The position numbers were made by a program, and so were the translations under genes. The notes under the pieces are model-generated. The model searched no databases and had not been told where the DNA came from. It was given only the letters and a program-made list of their open reading frames with translations. A stretch of 64,000 bases of DNA, taken from positions 124,001-188,000 of the forward strand of contig BSDZ01000115.1 in NCBI GenBank assembly GCA_030268105.1. Reading direction: 5' to 3'. Shown here piece by piece: positions 54,392 through 64,000 of the stretch. Position 1 is the stretch's first letter. Every line of letters starts with the position of its first letter. The DNA is from Volvox africanus. Lineage: Eukaryota; Chlorophyta; Chlorophyceae; Chlamydomonadales; Volvocaceae.

Positions 54392-57300
54392 TCATTGGGC
54401 TTGCGTGGCACGTTTGCGGGCTTCTTCGAGCAGGGGCTTCATGTCCTGCGAGAAGTTGCGTGCCGGTTCCCATGAGTTGTGCTCGCTGGTATACCCTGTC
54501 CACTTGACCAAGTACTCGTGTACTGTCCGCTTACGTTGGTGTCGGCCCACACGACGTGCACGATAATCTAACACCCACTCCACATCGTAAAACTTCTGTT
54601 TACCAGCGATCCAGGTCTCGGGAACTGGTTCGATCGTTGCGGGGGGCGTTAGCAGGCTCAGGGACGGGTTCCGAACTACGATACGGACGAACAAGCGATA
54701 CGTGAAACGTGGGGTGAATGGTCATATCAGTGGGCAATGCAAGCTCCACAGCCACATTCCCAACCATGCGCACGACAGGATACGGGCCAATCCAGCGGGG
54801 TAAGAGTTTTCGGGATCCGTCGGCCAAGGAACGCAAGTTCTTGGTACTTAGCAACACGAGTTGCCCCTCCGAAAACGTCACATCCTGCTTGGATTTGTTA
54901 TAGTATTCCGTCGTTCGTTGCTGCGCCGCGTCCAAACACGACTTCGCGTCTGTGATTCGGGACATAAAAGACTTGGCAAAAAGTTTAGCAACAGGCACGT
55001 TCACTTCCAACTCACGCCACACGGGTAGCGCGGGATGAAATCCGTAGTTAAGAAAGAACGGACTTTTGCCTGTAGAGCGGTTAACAGCATTGTTAAGCGC
55101 GAATTCTGCGGCAGTCAAATACGTATCCCAAACAAGTGGTGTGCGACCAGCATAATTGCGCAACATATCACCCAACGTGCGGTTTGTGCGTTCGGTTTGA
55201 CCATCAGTCTGCGGGTGATACGCCGTGCTCAGGTTGACGCTCATGCCAACTAGTTTGCAGAGCGCTTCCCAAAACTTAGACGTGAACTGTCCACCGCGGT
55301 CCGAGATCACATTTTTGGGAATCCCGTGTAACCGAACCACGTTATCGAAAAACAAACGTGTGGTTTGCTCAGCCGTGCAGGATGATGTGCATGGTGCTAG
55401 GTGAACCATCTTAGTTAGACGATCGACCATTACGAACACCGCATCGTATCCCCCCTCAGTTTGGGCAGCGCGACTACGAAGTCCATGGAAACACTTTCCC
55501 AAGGCGCATCCGGGACAGGCAACGGTTGCAATAACCCATGGCCCTTACCGGACAAAGCCTTATTGCGCTGGCACAGACTGCATGTCTGTACGAAGTTCGC
55601 CGCATCCTTAGCCAAACGAGGCCACCAAAAGGAACGTTGCACCAAGTCGATCAATCGCTTGCTACCAGGGTGTCCTGCTAACGGGTCCTCGTGGAACCGC
55701 GCAAGGATGTCGTAGCATAGCGCGTCGTCGTTCGGAACGACGATTTGCGTAGCTGCACCCTCCGTCCGTAGCCAAAGGCCATTCTGCTTGCGAAGGTTTT
55801 CTACATTAGCCGGGTCCGCAAACCAGGCGTCTGCGTTGTAGGCAACCTTCAACCGCTCCGCGAGGTCCGTCGCGATCGGTACCTCCTCGCTATGCGGCCG
55901 CGCGACGGGCGCTGCCAAAATTGCAGCGTGTAGCGACAGATGTCGACTGAGAGCATCGGCAATATTCAATTTACCAGAAATATACTCCCAGGTGCAGTTG
56001 AACCTAGCTAGATATTCCATCCACCTAGCTTGACGTCGGTTCAACGTCGGAACGCTTTGCAAAAACGTTAGGGGCTTGTGGTCAGTCTTTAAAGTAAACG
56101 GGCGTCCCTCGAGGTAACAGCGCCATTCCTTTAAAGCATGCAGCACGGCCAGAAGCTCCTGTTCCCCGGTGGTGTAGCGAATCTCCGCACCAGAAAACTT
56201 CTTACTCGTGAAGGCGATCGGTCGCCCTTCCTGTAACAATACAGCGCCGCTTCCAAACATTGAGGCATCAGACACTACCTCAACACGAAATGGCAACGAG
56301 TAATCAGGGAATGCAAGGGTGACATCTTCGGCAATGATTCGTTTGAGCTCTTCGAATGCCCGCTGGCATTGCGACGTCCACGACTCGAGCGAAACGAAAA
56401 CGCCTTTGCGAGTTAAGTTAGTAAGCGGGGCCGCAATGATGGAATATTTTTCAATGAACTTTCGGAAATAATTGGTCAAGCCAAGGAACTTACGCAGCTC
56501 CGTGAGGTTCTGAGGCGCGGGCCAATCGCGAACCACGGCGACCTTCCACGGGTCCATCTTCACACCGGTGGCCGACACAATGTGACCCAAATATTCCACC
56601 TGAGGCTGCGCCCAAAAGCATTTGGCGCGTTTAGCAAACAATTGCTCCCGCTCATAACGTCGAGCACGAGCCGAAGATGCTCCAAGTGCTCCTCGCGCGT
56701 CTTAGAATATACCAAGATGTCATCCAGGTAGCAAACAACGAACCTGTCGATAAACGGCCTAAACATTCGGTCCATAACCGCCTGAAACGTCGCAGGGGCA
56801 TTAGTCAAACCAAACGATAGGACCGTATACTCAAAGTGACCGAAGGGCGTCCGAAAAGCGGTTTTCGGGATATCAGAGGCAGCGATGCGAATCTGATTGT
56901 AGCCCTGTTGTAAGTCAATTGAGGAAAAATAAGCCGAACCCTTCAGCTTATCCAACAGGTCGTCAACGCGTGGCAAAGGGTAGCGATTTTTCACCGTATT
57001 CGCATTTAACCCCCGGTAATCAATGCACATGCCATTCTTCTTACCGACAAACAAAATCGGTGCAGAATACGGGGATGTGCTGGGGCGTATCATACCCTTC
57101 GCGAGCAAATCCGTCACCTGGCGCTTCACCTCGTCCAGCTCCAATGGACTCAACCTGTACATTGGCCGGGCCGTAGGCTGCGCTCCAGGCACGAGAGGGA
57201 TTGTGTGATCAACAGGACGCATAGGTGGTAGGCCAGGGATATCTTTAAAGACGTCCTCATACTGCGACAGTAGGGCCTCAACCTCAGGATCCGCAGAAAT

Positions 57301-58444
57301 CTGCGCGGTGGTGACACAACAGCTCACCCGCGGCCTTAAAAGCAGTCCGTGGGCACCCTTCCGTAACAAACGGACGGCCTCCTTACGCCCGACTAGCTCT
57401 GGTTCGATTCGCGCGGCCATTGCGGTCACAGCGAAATTAACCATAGGCACCGCCTCAGTTTCGCCCTCCTTTGGTGTGACATATTCGAACGACAGGAAAG
57501 GTACCTTAATCGACAGAGTACCCTTGCACATATGCAGGGTTGCGGTCTCCATGTCGATGCGCGCGCGGTACTGTCGTAATGTCGACGACCCCATTATGTA
57601 CGGTGCAGTCTCTGCTAAGCCCTGCAGCACGTACGGCCGGGTCACAACACGCAAAGGGCCTATCGATAGGCTAAGGGTAATCCTGCCCACGATGGGATGC
57701 TTACCCCCGTCAGCAAGGGTAACCTGTGGACAATCAGACGACTCTGGGGACAACCCCAGCGCATTCACCTCTGCGACAGAGATGAAGTCGTCACTGGCAC
57801 CGGTGTCAACAAGTGCCTTCAGAGTACGGGCCATTCAAACCGATCTGAACCACAGGGACACGGTTATCTACAAGCGACTGCCCAGCAGACAACGTCAGTG
57901 CACTTAAGGCGGGTCCGTAACCTACGGCACCCCCGTCAGGAGCTTCGTACCAAACGTCAACCGAGTAGGATAGGCGTGGCCACGGAGCCAGCGTACCCTC
58001 CCGATCCACACCATTAAACAAAACGGTGCCCGGCTCGAACCGGTGGACATGCCGCATACCCCTTAACGATGCCTCTGCCTTGCGCCGACAGAAAGCAGGG
58101 AGTAAAACACATGCGGCAGTGCCTGGGTATTGACGCCTACACCTCCTGTATATGGCCAACTGTTCCGACATCTCACGCAGAGACGAGGGGATGAACAAAA
58201 CCACGTGGCTAGACAGATCGATAGACGACAGGGGACGGCGAGGTGTAAACAAATTACACAACGGGTCGAAGCAGAGAAGTCCCGTGCGTCCGTCAAGCGT
58301 GATGCGTCGCGCAATGACTCACTCGATGTGCCCAAGTACACAAGGCAACAATGCCTTAACGGCTGGCCGTAAGGATGACCACCGACCACGCGTTAGTTCA
58401 GAAATCCCAGGTGGTGTCCCCTCCACAGGAACCCGGGCAAGCCC
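54392..58444 (-). pseudogene. Pol of family-B chromovirus B4, many single-base indels
   Basis: Same order as B3. One-base changes break the frame near 54645 (extra G), 55462 (lost T), 56651 (lost C) and 57829 (extra G); 12 bp are lost near 57030. Protease [14 protein letters not shown], RNase H, HHCC, the catalytic Asp and Glu residues and the chromodomain are all recognisable. It reads back to the gag-terminal UAG at 58445-58447. Most indels are one base in short homopolymers, so read error is a possible cause. Confidence 0.9.
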
Positions 58445-59322
58445 CTATTTCGGCTGAGGTACAAACGGCGGCATTAGAGGGCAATCCTTCGTGGAATGGT
58501 TCTCCTCACACCGTAGACAAACGTTGGCCAATTTTCGACGCTCGAATTCGGAACGATTGCAATTCCATTTTGGCATAAATGTGTCATCCTTACGAGTACG
58601 CTTCGCGTTGGGGTTGGAACGCTGTGCGGCTGCCGACGACGGCGCACCACCACGCTTCCTGTTCCTAGCTGGGTCCGAGCTCGGACCTGCTCCTCCTGTA
58701 CCACGGACACCCGAGCTAGCGCCCCCGCGCGCCTTGCGTTGCCCGTTGCTGTGTCGCGTCGCGGCAGTAGGCGTTGGGTGGGTCGCGCCGAGGTCCTGGT
58801 CGAGAGCTACAGCTTCCCCAAGCGGATCCTGCACTTGCACGGCATTTGCACGAGGGGCAGACTTGACTTCTTCCTCGCCGGCAAGGAGTCGTATCTCCGC
58901 GCCCTTAGCAAAAGCGACCAACGCGTCATACGACTTGATCTGCGCTCCAACCAAGTCAGTGGCGCACCATTTAGCCAAAAGTTTCGTTAGGCCTCGCCTA
59001 AACCAAAAGACACGCTCGGATTCGGTGAGGTCAGCAATGGGAGTCCACAAGTGCTTCGAAGCGTGACTGGTACGCAGGTACATTTTCATCCCGACGCATG
59101 TGGTAGCTACCGGCTGCCAAAACCTTACGAGCTTCCACATCGCGTGCTTGAACCTCAGTAGCGAATCGTGCGAGCAAAGCGGCGACCAACTCGTCAAAAG
59201 TATAGTTGCCCCGGGCGTTGGTCCAATTGCAATACCAGTCCTTCGCTGAGCCTTCGAGGGTGTTACCAACGAAGAGACACCTGATACCGTCATTATCACC
59301 ACCATGAACAGCCTGGAGATAC
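58445..59322 (-). pseudogene. Gag of B4, 5'-truncated at a telomere-repeat junction
   Basis: Frame to the UAG at 58445 includes VFWFRRGLTKLLAKWCATDL, the basic stretch and the knuckle CLRCEENHSTKDC. One extra base near 59046 shifts the frame. The homology to B1-B3 gag ends at GGAGATACTT (59314-59324), within the codons for KKYLQ, and TTTTAGGG-type repeats begin. The start of gag, the leader, the PBS and the 5' LTR of B4 are lost. Confidence 0.88.
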
Positions 59323-59365
59323 TTAGGGTTTTAGGGTTTTTAAAACCCTAAAACCCTAAAACCCT
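59323..59365. repeat. Head-to-head interstitial telomere-like repeats
   Basis: Reading left to right: TTAGGG, TTTTAGGG, TTTT (G-rich strand), then AAAACCCT three times (C-rich strand) from 59342. The G-rich strand points towards the junction from the left and the C-rich strand leaves it to the right, the orientation produced when two chromosome ends join. Both flanks are broken family-B elements. The 8-bp unit TTTTAGGG is the Chlamydomonas-type telomere repeat. Confidence 0.85.
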
Positions 59366-59628
59366 ATAATATATAATAATACTTATCGTTTCATAGCACG
59401 AGCATAATGCGCACTTCAATGATTCGGTCATTCATGCATGCTAGGCGGATTTGCCATGATGCGATGTCGCGATGGATAATGACAACATGCCAGATGCATA
59501 TATAAATATATGCGAATACATTTATATCATGCAGATTCATTCATATGTAATGCGTTCATCACAAAAGCACTTCGCCTCGTAGAATCGCGTCGACCTACGC
59601 GTCGGCGGGAATGAACCGTAGCACAACA
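59366..59628 (-). mobile_element. Family-B LTR fragment (right end only), minus orientation
   Basis: Homology starts at about 59381 (ACTTATCGTTTCATAGCACG) and runs to GTAGCACAACA at 59628. The first bases (ATAATATATAATAAT) look like a damaged version of the LTR palindrome. This is the last 250 bp or so of an LTR and is not continuous with B4. Confidence 0.82.
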
Positions 59629-60238
59629 TGTGTCATTATGCTCGTGCTACAAAACGATAAGTAATATTATCTGATATAATATTACTTCATTAAAGCACAC
59701 GTTGAGAGCGCCGCACTTGTCGCGATGCATGCCCTGCAACCGGATATCGTTATCCGGACCCTTGCATCATGCGAATGCCGGAAAGGCTTATACGTTGTTA
59801 TACGTAGACATCGCCTAGACGCAGTAGGGTTGTCACATCTAGGATCGGCCTCCTGATGTGAATCGTACGGCGCTGCGATGCTGCGAGTATAACAGATGCG
59901 AGGACGGCTAAGCTAGACAAGACATTCGATACCGGAGAACACTTGTGTGTTCTACATTACTATTGCTATACGATATCCTACTTAGCCCGAGCTAAAGCCT
60001 GAACTTCGCTAATCACCGCCGCGTGATGATTGCTTGCTTCCGGCGCTGACGGCGATTTCGTCCATTGCATCATTCCGATCTGTAAGACCGTAAGTTATAT
60101 CTCTCTTCGTCTTGAAGTCTTCCGCTGTCTCTGTTTGCTCGCGCTTGCCTTGCTGTACTTGCAAGTGCTCGCGCATCGGTGTCGAAAGTCCCCAGACGTG
60201 CAGATACTTATGAGCAAACGCGAACGAGAGGTACAACA
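59629..60238 (+). mobile_element. Family-B LTR, 5'-truncated, plus orientation
   Basis: About 610 bp from CATTATGCTCGTGCTAC to GCGAACGAGAGGTACAACA. It faces the previous LTR fragment, giving an inverted pair that shares roughly 45 bp. Its right end abuts family-A integrase sequence. Confidence 0.83.
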
Positions 60239-61272
60239 CAGAAAACTTCGTGCAAAGGTGCAGTTTATGTCAGCGCAATAAAGCACTATCCGGTAAGTGT
60301 CAGGGTTTATTACAACCCTTTATCTATACCAGATACCCCTTGGGAAAGTGTTTCTATGGACTTCGTAGTCGTGCTGCCCAAGACTGAGGGGGGATACGAC
60401 TCGGTGTTCGTAATGGTCAATCGTTTGACCAAGATGGTTCACTTAGTTCATTTGAGCACAGCATATCATCCACAATCGGATGGGCGAACCGAACACAAAA
60501 AATCGCACGCTGAGCGACATGTTGAGGAATTTTGCAGGACCCACACCCTCTGTTTGGGATACATTTCTGAATTCAGCAGAATTTGCGCTCTACAGGTCAA
60601 AGCGCTTTCTTTCTGAATTATGGATTCCATCCTGCGCTACCTGTGTGGTGAGAGTTGGAGATAAATATCCCGGCGGCTAAAACCTTTGCCAAGTCGTTCC
60701 TATCCCGCATGACAGACGCGAAGGCATGTTTGGATGCGGCACAACAACGGACGACGGACTATTATAATAAATCCAAACGAGACGTAACATTTTCGGTGGG
60801 ACAAATGGTATTATTGAGCACTAAGAACTTGCATTCGCTCGCCGACGGTTCCCGTAAATTGCTACCTCGCTGGATTGGTCCATACCCCGTTGTTCACATG
60901 GTAGGGAATGTAGCTGTGGAGCTATCCCTACCCTCTGACATGAATATCCATCCCACATTTCATATTTCCCTCATCCGCCCTTATTGCGGCATGACGCCCG
61001 TTATAAACGACACCGATGCCCCTGCAGTAATGGACCCCGGTCCCGAGACCTGGATCGCAGGCAAGCAAAAGGTGTATGATGTGAAGCGAATATTGGATTA
61101 TCAGGTTCGTCATATAGGTCGACAACGATGAAAGCGGAAGGTGCACGAATATCTGGTCATGTGGACTGGCTATTCTAGCGAGCATAATTCGTGGGAGCCG
61201 ATGTGTAACTTCTCGCCGGAAATGAAGCCCCTATTGGAGGATGCTCGCCTACGTGCCACGCAGACCCAATGA
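60239..61272 (+). pseudogene. A3 integrase and chromodomain 3' part, broken
   Basis: Starts in the integrase zinc region (GKLRAKV in place of the usual KDAENFVQKC, then CQRNKALSG in another frame). [19 protein letters not shown] is present, then about 190 bp including the second catalytic Asp are deleted. Frame 60655-61131 holds NIPAAKTFAKSFLSRMTDAK, GPYPVVHMVG and HPTFHISLIRPY and ends just before the chromodomain. The chromodomain ([19 protein letters not shown]) follows in the next frame, with the element stop at 61270-61272. Confidence 0.83.
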
Positions 61273-61331
61273 TCTCTGAAGTCGATGCTGTCCGATGCAG
61301 CTAGGACGCTGCATACGGGAGGGGGGATAGT

Positions 61332-62147
61332 TGTTGTTCGCCGGTTCGATCACTGTTGGCACTGAAGTAGGCCGCAATGCATTCGAGCATGATGAGGCAT
61401 AATACAATCATATTAGCATGATATACTCGAGAATATCTAGCTAATCAGGCATGCTGCATTATCATCTACGACATCACGCTGTCGGTCAACATGTTTGACT
61501 CGAGGCTGATAATTAATGTGCGATCTATCCATTGGCATTTTATATCACGTAATAATATTTTAAATATTATTACCTCATCTACATCATAAACCATACGCGT
61601 ATGCGAGAATGCGATGATCGCGTTGGGTTGGGTCGGCAACCGGATATCGATATTTGGACCTTCGCATATTACATATGTTGCATCCATTAATATCACGGAT
61701 GACACGATATTTAGAACAGTGCTACGAAGGTATTCACACTTGAGATCGGAATCCAGTGAGACCTGTACTGCACATCGGTATCGTGACGTGATAGGTGTGA
61801 GGACGGCCGCCTAGAGACCGAAGTCGGCTTGACACTAATTGGGATCAAGTACTCGTGTACTTAACTCGGTCTGATTCTGATATATACGTTTTACTCATTT
61901 ATTATCGGCCTGAGCTATTCCAGCATAGCATTCCCAGTCGGATGATGAACGCTGTCCGCGGGGTCTGACGGCAGACTCCTAATTTGCAACTGAAGATCAT
62001 TGTAAGTTGAATCTTTCCTTATTTATAAGTCTTCCGCTGTCACGTTGCTTGCACTGCAGTGTCTTGCTGTTCGTAAGCACCATGCACGAGTAGCTAATAC
62101 TCAGACGTGCAGATTCAGTGCATGATTGAAGAAGGAAGGATACAACA
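61332..62147 (+). mobile_element. 3' LTR of A3
   Basis: 816 bp, TGTTGTTCGCCGG to GGATACAACA, preceded by the polypurine tract CGGGAGGGGGGATAGT (61316-61331). A2 integrase resumes at 62148 with CAGGGGGCTAAG. Confidence 0.9.
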
Positions 62148-64000
62148 CAGGGGGCTAAGTGAACCATCTTGGTCAAACGATCGACCAAAACGAACACCGA
62201 GTCATATCCCCCCTCAGTTTTGGGCAGCGCGACTATGAAGTCCATTGAAACACTTTCCAAGGGGCATCTGGTATAGGTAAAGGTTGTAATAAACCCTGGC
62301 CCTTACCGGATAGTACTTTATTGTGCTGGCATAAACTGCACCTTTGCACGAAGTTTTCCGCATCCTTCACCACGCGCGGCCACCAGAACGAGTGTCGTAC
62401 AAGCTCTGCCAGGTCGCGTACTTCCAGGATGTCCTGCTAACGGGTCCTTGTGGAACTGCGCAAGAATATCGTAGCGCAAAGCGTCGTCGTTTGGTACGGC
62501 GATTTGTGTGGTCAAACCATCCTTCCGTAGCCACAAATCGTTGTGCTTGTGCAAATGTTCCACATTACTTGGTGAAGCAAACCATGGATCAGCCTGATAC
62601 GCCATCTTGAGTCATTGCGCGAGATCCGCTGCTATCGGCACCTCCTGACTGCGCGAACGAGTAACCAGAGCTGCCAGAATCGCAGCATGTAATGATGGAT
62701 GTCGACTGAGGGTGTCAGCAATATTAATTCTGCCGGCGATATACTCCCACGTACAGTCGAAACGAGATAGATATTCCATCCACCAGGCTTGTCGTCGATT
62801 AAGCGTGGGGACACTCTGCATGAATGTCAGCGGTTTGTGATCGGTCTTCAGCGTAAAAGGGTGGCCTTCAAGGTAACAGCGCCACTCCTTCAAAGCATGT
62901 AGAGCTGCCAGCAGCTCCTGCTCTCCGGTTGTTTATCGGGTCTCCGCACCCGAGAACTTCTTACTCGTGAAGGCGATCGGTCGTCCTTCCTGCAACAATA
63001 CAGCGCTGCTTCCATGCAAGGAAGCATCCGATACAACTTCAACACGGAATGGCAACGAGGTGATCAGGGAAAGAGAGGGTAATGTCATTGGCGACGATTT
63101 GCTTGAGCTCTTCGAATGCCTGCTGACACACGGGTGTCCAGGCTTCGAGGGAAGCGAAACCTCCTTTCTTCGTCAAATTCGTAAGCAGGGGCCGCAATAA
63201 TGGAGTAAATTTTGATAAACTTACGGAAGTAGTTCGTCAAACCCAAGAACTGGCGTAGTTCGGTGAGGTTCTGCGGCGCGGGCCACTCGTGAACCACAGC
63301 TACCTTCCGTGGGTCCATCCTTATTCCCGTGGCCGACACGATGTGGCCCAAATACTCCACTTGAGGCTGCGCCCAAAAACACTTGGCGCGTTTAGCAAAC
63401 AATTGCTCCAGCTTCATCACCTCAAGCACGAGCTCGAGATGCTTCAGATGCTCCTCGCGCGTCTTGGAATATATTAAAATATCATCCAAATAACAAACTA
63501 CGAACCTGTCGATATACGGTCTGAACATGCGATCCATCACTGCTTGAAATGTGGCGGGAACATTAGTAAGTCCAAACGACAAGACCGTGTACTCGAAGTG
63601 ACCAAAGGGGTCCGGAAAGCGGTTTTCGGAATATCAGAGGCAGCAATGCGTATCTGATTATACCGTTGTTGAAGGTCAATCGAGGAAAAATAAGCTGAGC
63701 CTTTCAGCTTATCGAACAGGTCATCAACACGCGGCAAAGGGTAGCGATTTTTAATCATGGTCGCATTCAAGCCCCAAAAATCAATGCACATGTGCAACGT
63801 CCCATCTTTCTTACCGACAAACAATATCGGCGCAGAATATGGTGATGTGCTGGGCCGAATCATACCCTTTCCGAGCAGATCCCCCACTTGCCGCTTCATC
63901 CGCTCAATTTTGGCAGCCTAACCTGTATATTGGTTGTGAAACGGGTTGTGCTCGAGCACAAGAGGGATCAGATGGTCAGAAGGTAACATAGGTGGGAGCC
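62148..64000 (-). pseudogene. A2 pol continued: integrase, RNase H, RT (runs off the window)
   Basis: Direct continuation of the integrase cut at 49395: [22 protein letters not shown]-type zinc region (broken), HPGSTR, then RNase H ([14 protein letters not shown]) and RT (CYLDDILIYSK at about 63480; [15 protein letters not shown] at about 63830). Several indels (near 62415, 63182 and 63610) and a Tyr to TAA change near 62935 disable it. Protease and gag would lie beyond the window's right edge. Confidence 0.88.

Overview
This is a eukaryotic nuclear window made almost entirely of retrotransposons, one macrosatellite and a few tRNA genes. I found no bacterial operon and no convincing single-copy host protein gene. 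The host is probably an alga or other protist, but I cannot name it. Two features point weakly to Chlamydomonas-like green algae: a short interstitial array of TTTTAGGG-type telomere units, and a non-LTR element with both an APE-like and a restriction-like endonuclease, as known in Dualen/RandI elements. The tRNA genes are eukaryotic in style, with introns just 3' of the anticodon loop.

Layout. (1) 1-8308: two and a half near-identical units (3255 and 3285 bp, then a partial) of a head-to-tail macrosatellite. Each full unit carries a solo LTR of family A with a 5-bp target duplication, a purine-rich minisatellite and a tRNA-Leu(CAA)-like sequence. (2) 8309-9476: 3' end of a chromovirus (LTR-D) on the plus strand. 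(3) 9477-9997: truncated LTR of a third type (LTR-C). (4) 9998-18088: a minus-strand LINE fragment (APE endonuclease, reverse transcriptase, unassigned domain, RNase H, zinc knuckle, restriction-like endonuclease), split by a family-B solo LTR at 16252-17084. (5) 18089-46612: a nest in remains of a plus-strand family-A Ty3/gypsy element. It holds a minus-strand family-A copy (18951-24213) and a run of minus-strand family-B chromoviruses B1, B2 and B3 (25370-43239). (6) 46613-47485: the only low-repeat island, with an intron-containing tRNA-Ile gene. (7) 47486-64000: a minus-strand family-A element split by a plus-strand family-A element (49396-62147). That element is itself broken by family-B copy B4 and by a head-to-head telomere-repeat junction at 59323-59365.

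Families A and B are chromodomain Ty3/gypsy elements with the order gag, protease, RT, RNase H, integrase, chromodomain. Both have LTRs of about 815-830 bp bounded by TGTTG...CAACA, a primer-binding site TGGTATCGAGACAGG (a likely initiator-tRNA-Met type primer) and a GGGAGGGGGGAT polypurine tract. In every copy where the site is readable (B1-B4 and the first minus-strand A copy), gag and pol lie in the same frame, separated by one UAG codon. This suggests programmed stop-codon readthrough. The most intact coding regions are gag of B2 and B3 and the 1169-codon pol of B1. Most other copies carry stops, indels or truncations.
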